Below, one piece after another: positions 1 through 9,580 of a stretch of DNA of 51,984 nucleotides. The number at the start of each line of letters is the position of its first letter. Within the stretch, counting starts at the first letter, position 1. Made by a program: the position numbers and the translations under genes. Source of the DNA: Parasitella parasitica (taxonomy: Eukaryota > Mucoromycota > Mucoromycetes > Mucorales > Mucoraceae); contig MU619245.1 of NCBI GenBank assembly GCA_025201805.1, forward strand, positions 247,248 to 299,231. The letters are read 5' to 3'. The notes beneath the pieces were generated by a model. The model was not told the origin of the DNA and searched no databases. It saw nothing but the letters and a program-made list of their open reading frames with translations.

Positions 1-479
1 GATGGTATACAAACTCATCTGCTTGAACAATGCTCTGCTATCTTGATTTGCTCAAATTCCGTGGTTTACTCAAACTAAACTGCAAAAACACAAACTTCAA
101 CAGCCCATTTCTCAAGATGCAAAGGGATTTACAGACTTTCATGCCGATACTTACTACCTTGTGGACCAACAAAATGTAGGGATTTGTACAGAATTAGCTG
201 TAGAAAAGCAGCACAGGGTGAGGACATGAATGGTCCATGACGAATAGTTCAGGAGACTACTTGGAGTACCTTTTCTGCAAGTATACTCCCTTCCCACATT
301 GAAAAGCCACGGCCGACATCTAGCTGGATAACGAGTACTTTTGTCATCCATTGTGCCCGGGTAACTGCATTGATCAAAACCTGCGTTGAAAACAAATTAT
401 ACTTACTGCGTATTCAGACACCAATTTCAGAATCGTGTGAAGCTTAAAGGCAGTATTCATACTGGAGTTATTAAAAATA
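1..479. other. Left edge spacer, no confident gene
   Basis: I see no convincing gene here. On the minus strand, positions about 380 down to 245 read as a short open stretch that includes QLDVGRGFSMWEG before a stop. This faintly resembles the catalytic-aspartate region of reverse transcriptases, but it is too short and degraded to call. A GTAAGT followed 26 nt later by a CAG on the same strand is too short for an intron. The stretch ends at the TA where the transposon-like element begins. Confidence 0.3.
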
Positions 480-481
480 TA

Positions 482-615
482 CTGTCATTTTGCAGTTTCT
501 GAAAAAAAAAAGTCCAAGTAAATGAGGAAGGTCATGGCGATTGTGGTTAATATATTAAGGTTTTTGGGTAGTAAACTTTTTATTTCTGATAAAAGCCAAA
601 AAGTTTCTGAGGCAT
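482..615 (+). repeat. Left terminal inverted repeat of element copy 1
   Basis: Pairs with 2668-2801 on the opposite strand. Shared blocks include a CTGAAAAAAAA-AGT(T/C)CAAGTAAATGAG stretch split by short gaps, TATTAAGGTTT, TTTATTTCTGATAAAAGC and AGTTTC. The outermost bases lack the CAGTAATTTAC seen at the matching end of copy 2, suggesting a small terminal deletion. Confidence 0.75.
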
Positions 616-2667
616 AAGAGTAATTACTTCATTTTATTCATAGTGAAAATACAAAGAGAATGTGTTGTAAAATAAGCTATCTGCATCATATCTTCAAGTT
701 TAAGACATTCTTGAAAAAAAGATTACGGTTGTCTATTGACAAACATCTGTGATTCTGGGTGTAAGTGTGTCCGTTGACTTTGAAACAAAGACCTTTAATT
801 GGATTCTGGAGTGGAGAGTAGGGTTGAAGATAAGCTTTATATATGTCCTTGGTTTTCATAAATTTCTATACAGATATTTTTTTTTTGAATGGGTGTATTA
901 TCCTGATGGCAGATTGTTTCCTTTTCTCTGGCATTTTCTTATTCCTTCAGTTGATCTGGCGTCTTTTTAGTGTAGAAGGTCTCGTCAGACAAGTACCGAG
1001 CAGGATTCTCTATATCCAGTTGTACGGTAGAACAGCTAGTCAAGCCTGTGCCATCTTTTCCATACATAATATTGGAATGGTTCAAAAGTGTATCTTTGTA
1101 AAGCCAGCGTAGATTTTAGGCGTCTGATTTTTTTTTTTTTTTGGTCTATGCGGACTTCATTGTGGTATTGTCAGAAAAAAGACAAAAACTGTAAGAAAAC
1201 AATGCATAGCGATTTCAAATACAAAAAAAGTAATTCAAAGTAATGCATTAGACCAAAAGGCATCTTTTAATTACATATTTGAATAGCTTAGAGCAAGTTT
1301 CTGTACTTTTTAAGTTGACATCAGATGAAGATAGCTACTTCTCTGACGTTTTTTCGAAAAAGTATATTCGAAAATCGGAGCGTGAGATCGTCAGGCCAGG
1401 TAGAGACATTTAATAGACTAAATTCCAATTGTTTTTATTTTGATTTGGGTAAGTTATCGTTTCTCAAAGGTAATGCTTTCATCAAAAAACACACGATTTC
1501 TCCTTGTTAGCGGAGATTAAATGTGTCCAAAACCAGGAAGAAAAGATTCTTTCAGAAACTCCATTTGGATAATTCGAAAACAAAATTACTCTTTGAGGCA
1601 AGATATCATCCTCTGATACTATGCACACCACGGCTGTCAGTCTATGATAATAGCTGTATATTTGGGCACGCTACACGATGGTGTTATTTTCATAATGCCA
1701 GTATGCCTATGGAAGGAATTCTGCCAAAAAATCTCGAAAACAAATTAAGCGGGAAAAGTCAACATTTTGCTCAATCAGAGCGCATTTCCACTCTTTCAGA
1801 TCATTGAATGGTCTTTTACGATCATTTTCCTCTAATCTATGATATAGTAAAAAGTTGCATTTTTGAGGTCAAAATCGAGGATAATGCATAATCAATGAGT
1901 TTGGATGCGTGGATACAAGGAAAAAATCGAAAAAATCTGTCATTTTGCATTGAAAAAAAAATCATGCTCAAATTGCACCAAAATCATATATAATATGGTT
2001 TTTTTTCCAATGGATACTATTTCCAGTGATTTCAAGGCACTTTTGGTTATGAAATCAATCGAAAAATGACATATGAATCTAAATTTCTTGCTTTTAAGCT
2101 GTAAAAATTATCTACTTCGAGGTGATATCACGTCAATATCACTTTTGGTACATGATACAGCTCTATAAAGTAAGTGTTTTTGATGCCACAAGTATACTTT
2201 TCTTCCTAGTAAAGTGATAAAACAGATGTGGCTCTTCGAGTTGGAAGCATTTGGCAGATACGTAAAAATTAATGCCTTGTTAGTATATGCAGTTTGATAC
2301 TTTGATGGTTTTGTTGTTTAATAATTTTAAGTTCAAATACCTATGCAGTTTTATATACTTGTCTAAATATTTGAGCTTATTTAGATGTCTAATATCTAAC
2401 GGATATATCTGAAATAATTTATCAATTATGAAATTCAAACAATTCTGTGTTTTGGCCTCTTCGTGATTATTCAGTTTCAGGTATCTGAAGTACATGTCGA
2501 TAGTGTTGATAAAGAATCTTCATTGTATTGAAAAATGGGATAATAAAAAATCCAAATAGTTATCCATTTAAAAATACTTAATGTTCCTGCAACAATGGCT
2601 GTTTGATTAAAAATAAAATAATTCAGACGAAGTAATTTCGCATATCATTATAAAATGTTCTCTATTC

Positions 2668-2801
2668 TTAGCCATCTCTGAAACTTCACAGCTTTTATCA
2701 GAAATAAAAGGTTTATTATAGAAACCTTAATAGATAATCACAAACACCGTGATATTTTCTCATTTACTTGAACTTTTTTTTCAGACATCATAAAAAGACT
2801 G
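2668..2801 (-). repeat. Right terminal inverted repeat of element copy 1
   Basis: Reverse complement begins CAGTCTTTTTATGATGTCTG, identical over its first 20 bases to the left end of copy 2 at 44408. It then continues through an A-run and the AAGTAAATGAG block that matches the left arm. Confidence 0.75.
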
Positions 2802-2803
2802 TA

Positions 2804-3127
2804 GAATATTCGAGTCAGGTACAGGGAATACAAGGCAGCTTGGGAACGTTTCAAAAGATGCTTGACTCAAATAATTCAAAGTGATTACTATAACGCATAT
2901 TGCCATACGGTTGACTTGATTTTATGCTGACTTTGCTTCTATTATTTATCAAATCAGATCGATTCTATCATGCAGGGAATGCATTCAACAGGAAACCACA
3001 AATGACACAGGGACGAGACGCGACATTCAGAACGTCACGAGCAAAGATCAAGACTTTTTTTTTTACATACCGTATTTCAAATGCAACAGCTTGACGTTTT
3101 TAACCACTCAACTTTACCAAAGCAAAA
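2804..3127. other. FEN1 upstream region
   Basis: Spacer between the element end and the FEN1 start. It contains a T-run at 3056-3064 and no open frame of note. The last 100 bases presumably hold the FEN1 promoter and leader; no sharp TATA box is evident. Confidence 0.4.
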
Positions 3128-4554
3128 ATGGGTATCAAAGGGTTGACTAATCTTATATCTGAATATGCTCCTAATGCAATCAAAAGCCACGAAATCAAGA
3201 GCTATTTTGGCCGTAAGGTTGCTATTGATGCCTCCATGTGCATCTATCAATTCATGATTGCTGTGCGCCAACAAGATGGTCAAATGCTCCAAAACGAAGA
3301 AGGTGAGACCACTAGCCATCTGATGGGTATGTTCTATCGTACAGTCCGTATGGTGGACCACGGTATTAAACCTGTATATGTATTTGATGGTAAGCCCCCT
3401 ATGCTCAAATCCGGCGAGGTAAGTTTTTCAGCATCCTTGAACAAGCAAGCCTGATTCAAGCCGTTTCCGTATAGCTGGCCAAGAGAAAGGCTCGTAAAGA
3501 AGAGGCTCAACTGAAAATGGATGAAGCAACTGAATTGGGCAACCAAGAAGATATCAGCAGATTTTCCAAACGTACTGTCAAAGTGACACTACAACATAAT
3601 GATGAATGCAAGGAATTGCTGAGGGTGATGGGAATCCCCTATGTGGAGGCCCCTTGCGAAGCCGAGGCTCAGTGTGCTGAATTGGCAAAAGCGGGAAAGG
3701 TGTTTGCTGCTGCATCTGAAGATATGGATACGTTGACCTTTGCCTCGCCTGTATTGCTCCGTCATTTGACCTTTTCTGAAGCAAGAAAGATGCCAATTGA
3801 TGAAGTTCATCTAGGGAAAGCATTGGAGGGGTTGGAGTTGACTATGTCTGAGGTAAGCAAAACAACTTAAGATGGAGTTTTCAGGACATTGACACACCCT
3901 AGTTTATTGATCTTTGTATTTTAATGGGTTGTGATTATACTGAGACTATCAAAGGTGTTGGGCCAAAGAACGCATACAATTTGATCAAACAACACAAGAC
4001 AATCGACGAAGCAATCAAACATTTGACGCCTAGATTACGAGACAATATACCTGCAGACTGGAACTATGCTAACGCTCGTGAATTGTTTGTCAGCCCAGAA
4101 GTGCTACCAGGAAAAGACGTTGAGGTGAGTTTTTAATATGGAAAAGGTCACATTGCTAATTTAAACGGTAGCTTACTTGGAACGCACCTGATGTAGAAGC
4201 TGTGGTGGATCTGATGGTCAGAAAAAATGGGTTTTCGTATGTATAGACAAAAGTTTGGTGGGCATGGTCAAAGTTTAATATTTGTTGTCTACAGCGAGGA
4301 TCGTATCAGAAGTGGCTGCGCAAAACTAGAAAAAAATTTGAAGACGGCAACTCAAACTAGAGTACAAGACTTCTTCAAAGTGCTGCCTTCATCCAGTCCT
4401 TCTAAAGCAGCCCCCAAGAAGGTATAGTAGCTTGGTGTCTTTTTTTTTTTTTTTTTTTTTTTCAATGCTAATAAAATACCTGTAGGATAATAACAAGAGA
4501 GGTGGCAAAGACACAGGTAAAAAAGCCCCTGCCAAGAGAGGAAGAAAAAAATAA
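3128..4554 (+). CDS. FEN1: Flap endonuclease 1 (FEN1/Rad27)
   Basis: Structure-specific nuclease that removes 5' flaps in Okazaki-fragment maturation and long-patch base excision repair in the nucleus. Six exons: 3128-3418, 3475-3852, 3903-4124, 4172-4236, 4295-4421, 4486-4554, giving 383 aa, the usual family length (about 380). The start MGIKGL is the conserved N terminus whose Gly2 amine sits in the active site. Metal ligands are in place: D34 (AIDASM), D87 (YVFDGKPP), E159/E161 (APCEAEAQ), D180/D182 (SEDMD) and D234 (MGCDY) in the helix-hairpin-helix region [17 protein letters not shown]-interaction box (QTRVQDFF) precedes a basic Lys/Arg tail. The stop is 41 bp from the stop of the convergent downstream gene. 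The last intron contains a T22 run. Confidence 0.97.
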
Positions 4555-4595
4555 ATATTTGCACTGATTCACACTATAATAAAACGTTTATTTTT
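4555..4595. terminator. Shared 3' region between convergent genes
   Basis: Only 41 bp separate two stop codons on opposite strands. AATAAA- and AATAAAA-like hexamers lie on the plus strand at 4549-4580, so FEN1 polyadenylation probably runs into the 3' end of the opposing gene. Inferred from sequence only. Confidence 0.4.
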
Positions 4596-7189
4596 TTAAA
4601 GAATAATATCTTGATCGTCATCTTGCTCAATCAGGCCAAGATGCTTGCTCAATTTTCCCTTTGAAAGCATCGATTGTGCATTCTTGAGAATAGAGACCAA
4701 GACCGTCTCGGTTTCTTCTACTTTCTTTAGATCTTTGAGCTCTCTTGATTCAACAATGCTTGGGAAGGCTTGCAACAAACCAGATTTAGCAGAAGGACCA
4801 TAGATGGCATGCTTGTACCAAGGTCTACCGAAAAGTAAGCCTTGGTGCTCGACAAACATTCGCTCAAACTTGACGAGACGATCGTTAGCGTGCCTGACTT
4901 TCTTGAGCCATTTCTTGTGGCTATTATGCTTGCTCTTTGCGATGCCAGCAAATTCATTTAGGTCTTGTACCTTGTTATTGAATTTTAATGTGGCCTTGTA
5001 CAACGAATCCAGGGCAGATGCAAGCTTGGGCAATTCGTTTTCTGATGTTTTGTTGTCGTTGGTATGTTTTTTTGTTGCACCAACCTGGTCATCACATGTC
5101 AACACATCCAGATATTGTTTCATAGTCAATGCATAGTCCATAGGGTACAACGGCAAAAGAGTGTCGCTTGATAAGCGCAGTGTAAGCAAGCCCCACAGTC
5201 TAACCATAGTTTGGTGGTATTCGTAAGTTGGGTCTCCTACTTGTTCCATCCAAGAAATGTCGTCAAATGTGCTGTGAAGAAGGTTGTTGTCGCCCTCAAA
5301 AGACATGGACAGACTAGAGATACCAGCATGCTCAAAGAAGGCCACAGTATCTCCACTGGACGGTTTACCTAAAAGAGATATTAAACTGTCTTGGTCATCT
5401 TGATCTTGCTTCTTATTGCGATGAATCCATGACTCATAGACAGACTTGCTTGTACGAGGATCAATTACCCTAGAAGCAACGTCGACCAAGACACGGTTGA
5501 GCAAGGGCGAAGCCTGAGCATTGAAGTGAGGGCCCGTAACAGCATGGTCCACATCAAGGTAAGCAATGGCATTTTTGCTCAACCACGCCAGATGATCTTC
5601 AACATATTCAGTAGAGCCGATATTTCCAAATTCATTGGCATCCCAGGAGGCCAGGATAATGGTGCGACGGGGCTTCCATCCTTTTTCAAGCAAAATACCA
5701 AATACTCTTGCTAGTTCAAGCTAAATGATTTTTTTTTGTTAGTTTACAGCTATCGTTTCACTTTAATTATGCATGGGTTTATTTACCAAAACAGCCGAAC
5801 CAGAGGATGGATCTGCGGCACCTTGGTCCCAGGCATCACGGTGATTACCAATAATGATAGCCTTTTCATCTTCTTCGTCTCCCGGAATGCGCGCCATGAC
5901 ATTCCAAATAGGCTTTGTTTTGAATTCGTTATAATTGACTAGATTGCACTGAGCCAAGCTGGGTCCTGAAAAATAATCAATCTCTTTGATGCCGCCCACC
6001 CAGGAAGGATCAGCAAAGCCTAATCCTTGAGTAGCACGAAGTAAAGGCAGAGCATCTGCCCAGGATATTGGCAGCGAGGGGATTTTAGGCAGGTTGGTAA
6101 ACGTTTCATTGCGAGTAGCATTCAGAGTTGCAGCAAAACCAGGCGTAGATGGATCTCCTGGATGAACAAAGTCGTATTGAACACTGGCTCTGCGGACACC
6201 AGCGGGACCAAGGCCTTTATTATCTGCAGGGTCCGTGTAAACGAGGGCACCGACACAGCCAAATGCTTCAGCATGTTGCACTTTGACGCTACTAGGTACA
6301 ACACCATCACGCATCAATGCAATAGAACCCTTGAGCTCGATATTGTTCTTGGTGAGCAAAACAAAGTCTTCAAGACGACCATAATTAACGTATACAACGC
6401 TGCCAGTAACATTACCATCCGCAGAGTAAGCTATATATTCAGCCGATAAATGCCAATGCCAATTAAAAATCGACTCCATTTAACTTACCATGGAAAGTAG
6501 GGGTACTATCTTTAGATTCTTGGAGATCAGCCAAGAATAACAAATCTGGAGTTCCAGTAACAATGCCCAACTTGCGCTCAGTGGGATAGTTCATGAATGG
6601 ATAGTATGTTTCGATAGTAGCGTTTTTGAGACCAAACTTTGTAAATTGGTCGCGGGTCCACTTTGCCAATTCATGGTCATTGTGAGAACCAGCAAGATGG
6701 CCTTGAGAGGCATAGTGGTGCAGCATGCCACGAATAGATTGTGAGGATGGAATATCCTTGATCAAATCAGCATAATTTGGGGTTAACTCTTCAAATCCAT
6801 CAATAACAACATCTAATTTTGATACAAAGGCATATAAGCTAAACAAACACACACGCACACGCACACGCATACAAATAAACTGTACCTGCTTGAAACATGT
6901 CAGAAGCCATAAAAGTACGAGCACCAAAAACAACCAAAAGCATAAACATAACAGAGGCCAAGAACAAGTGAATAACACTAGGCTTTTGGCGAGCCCTGAA
7001 TGTTCTTTGTTTTTCATGAAAGACGCCAAATTTGTCAGAACCCAGGATGTCAGTAACCCAAGTTACATGTCGCTGGAAGCTTTTGTCAGGGACAGTTTCA
7101 TCATCATTGATCAGAATAGGCTCAATGGATGAGTAAGATTTCTTGCTCGATCTTTGATCCAAGTCTGGCCTTTGATATGCTTGATCCAT
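4596..7189 (-). CDS. Type II membrane M28B peptidase-like protein (glutamate carboxypeptidase II / Vps70 family), catalytic Glu replaced
   Basis: Exons on the minus strand: 7189-6886, 6812-6489, 6430-5787, 5720-4596; 798 aa. Order: cytoplasmic N terminus (1-70), one membrane helix (about 71-92), protease-associated domain (about 190-330), M28 zinc-peptidase fold (about 370-600), then the transferrin-receptor-like dimerisation domain (about 660-780). The family (GCPII/PSMA, fungal Vps70, Tre1/2) includes carboxypeptidases and inactive receptors or trafficking adaptors. All five predicted zinc ligands are kept: H406 (GNHRDAW), D416 (GAADPSSG), E454, D482 (LDVD) and H593 (TYEYHQ). The general base that precedes the bridging Glu, normally the first E of DAEEFG, is Asn453 here (WDANEFG). 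It may therefore bind zinc but not hydrolyse peptides. Intron 1 carries a CA/CG microsatellite. The start is the first ATG, 70 residues before the helix. Confidence 0.9.
6842..6871. repeat. CA/CG microsatellite in an intron
   Basis: Alternating (CA)n and (CACACG)n units inside the first intron of the M28B-like gene. Likely a variable-length marker with no coding effect. Confidence 0.7.
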
Positions 7190-9102
7190 TGTACATAAAA
7201 GAAAGAGAGATTGGGAAGTTAACGCAGTGAACAAGTTTGAGGGGTTTATATATATCTGCTTTTTACGATGTTTCTGAAACAGACATCTGCAGTTCCATTT
7301 TGCTTTTCCATGAAAATAAAGAGCAAACAAATAAAGCGATTTTAGAAGGTAGCCTGATGTAAATACATAAGCATTAAGCTTTTGTGTGCAAATATATCCG
7401 CATATGTCCTTGACCTTATACGTTTCAATTTTATTTGCATTGTTACTTGTATATCTCTGACACGCACCCGTTTCCCCCATTTCGGATTATTGCTTGGTCG
7501 TGGTATCACATGTATTGTTTATCATGCAACAATACAAATAAAAGATAATTGCTGCAAAGAAGATTATCAAGAATCAGCGTTTCATTATCAAGGCGTATCT
7601 TTACAACATAATCGCAGTTCTTTCGCATTTTCATTGATAAAGGCGAGCAGTACTGGATTCACATATAGTCGTATTCATGAGACAATAGAGATGTTGCTTA
7701 TTTTTTTTTTTGAATTTTGTCTCTAACATGAAAGCCTACCGCAGATACGGTAGAAACATACAGGAAATTAAAACGTGTAGTTCATTATAAATAAGCTTTG
7801 ACTACAGGAGCTTTGCCTTGCCAGTGTATCCCTATTGATAAAAGCTGATTACCTTGGGTATTGTATGTATATTATACTATGATATATAAGCTTGGCGCGA
7901 ATGTGTCTTCTCGGCTGAATACACCATAAATTGTGTTTTCTCATGATGCACATGTGTAGTGACTTATAACGAAAACTAACGTTGCTGTGGTGCTAGATAC
8001 GGTACTGCCCTTGAGATCTGGAGCACTAAGGCTATTACAGACATATTTCAACACAAAATTATGCTTGTGCCGTAGCCAGATCACAGTGAGCATTACCAGA
8101 AATCAAATCATTATGGTTCATACAGTTTCGGCTTTGGCGTTTTACCTTAACAGGATCAAAACCTGTCATATGACTGTGAGTGAATTGTAATGAGCCTTGC
8201 TGCTTCTGTAGTCTTTTAATGAGAAAAATCAGCATGCCATCGTTTTCGAGAAGGCCACAAAAATCTTTACCCTGCACGGACTCGAGATTACCATTAATGA
8301 AGAAAACATTGCAAAAACCATCCTTGTATTGTCGCGCATGACATTGGCTCAGTTGGGAAATGTGGCAAGACATCTTCTTAGCCATAAGGGAGAGTTTTTG
8401 TACGGAATTGCTAAATTTATGAAACAAGGGAGAAACTCTGCGACTACTGGTTCCGTTCAGTGTGTAGCGCGTATGATGTGGTATTTTGGCTACAGTTTTT
8501 AGACAATCTACTTGTTACATTCGGTGGTAAATATTATTGAATAACGATTGATCTGGTTTGCAAGAAGCATTTAAACTTAATCAATTTTGCGCCAATTTTT
8601 TAATTACAAGCGTTGACGATAGCGTAATGTTAGTGAAGTCCTAACGACAAGTTTTCATTCCAATTGATTGATGTATATCTTTCTGATCAAACAATGATAT
8701 AGATTTACTAAATATATTTAAACTGCACCAAGATCATGATCTGCAATCAGTACCTCTAATAATTAATCAAGTGATATTCACAAGCAATTTTGACTTTAAT
8801 TTTTCAACAAGCAATTAATCTATCAAGTATAATTAAGCTTTATTTCTATAACATAATAAATCCTGGTCGTTTTATGTATTACGATTTGACGAGAATTGTG
8901 TGGTATATTGCTTGATTGTTGAAAGCCTCAAAATTTGTGTCGTTACACACTTGGTGCAAGCTTTGGTGCTATGTTTCATTACAGATGACGTGTGAGTTGA
9001 GCATTAAAATAGACCGAGACAACACAGAATAGTACTAGAAGCACTTTTCTTTTTCTTGTACTCTTTTCTTTCGACAAAGAAATCTATTTGAATAGCATCA
9101 GC
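7190..9102. other. Long spacer, no confident gene
   Basis: About 1.9 kb, AT-rich. The first part is the promoter side of the M28B-like gene. A minus-strand open frame from an ATG at 8385 down to 8059 (108 codons) ends in a Cys/His-containing stretch (SRNCMNHNDLISGNAHC). I recognise no family and see no flanking exons, so I do not call it a gene. The rest shows only short frames and AT-rich DNA. Confidence 0.35.
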
Positions 9103-9390
9103 ATGAATAGAGGCACACTTGTATTGTAAGTTTACTTCAAATGCATCTTGTTGAAAGAGATTCAAACTCCACTAAATTTTAACGATTGAAGGGATATCGA
9201 TGAGGCTGAATACTTGCTGGATCAGTTAGGAGCACCCGAAAAGGACGAGGAAAAGTTAGTTACAAAGCTGCGAGAAAGATTGAAGCTATTTTTAACAGAA
9301 ATTCGCAATGGAGCTGAAGGTAGTCATAATGTATGAACAAAGTTTAAAGTCTCTAAAGCTATAAATGTAGGTGCTGGCAAAAGAGATTAA
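9103..9390 (+). CDS. Small hypothetical protein, 2-3 exons
   Basis: Not a family I recognise. Exons 9103-9125 and 9192-9319 are joined by a clean GTAAG...GAAG intron that keeps frame (TT/G split codon). A third exon, 9371-9390, follows if GTAGTC...TGTAG at 9320-9370 is spliced; otherwise the frame stops at 9336. The product is about 55 aa: MNRGTLVL, then an acidic helix with DEAEYLLDQLGAP, then a charged KLRERLKLFLTEIRNGAEG helix. That amphipathic pattern suggests a small coiled-coil or complex subunit. A pyrimidine-rich TCTTTTTCTTG promoter-like stretch precedes the ATG and AATAAA-like signals follow at about 9460. The model rests on splice-site and frame logic alone. Confidence 0.55.
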
Positions 9391-9580
9391 ATAGCAAATG
9401 CTTCACATATGAAGTGTAAACTTGTGGCCTAGATTTATGGTCTTTTTTTCTTGATAAAAATAAACTTTTTCATGTCACAAATCATTACTGTATTGTGTCC
9501 TATTTTTTCGTGCTCTTCTCTTTCTCTCCTTCTCTCTTTATTGTCATGATTTAATTCGAGATATACACGACCTAAATAAA

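Larger units (their letters stand above)
482..2801. mobile_element. Long-TIR Tc1/mariner-like element, copy 1 (no intact transposase)
   Basis: The 2320-bp segment is bounded by TA dinucleotides (480-481 and 2802-2803) and carries imperfect terminal inverted repeats of roughly 130 bp (482-615 and 2668-2801). The right end, read outward-in, starts CAGTCTTTTTATGATG, the CAGT start plus TA target typical of the Tc1/mariner/pogo superfamily. The left end starts CTGTCATTTTGCAG and looks internally shortened relative to copy 2. The interior matches copy 2 at 44408-47310 block by block in reverse orientation. No open reading frame longer than about 95 codons and no DDE/D motif is visible, so it is non-autonomous or badly decayed. 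The superfamily assignment is inference from the ends. Confidence 0.75.

Noticed and set aside
749-1807. Open frames of 60-95 codons inside element copy 1
   Set aside because: None aligns in frame with copy 2 or shows transposase motifs; they are chance frames in AT-rich DNA.
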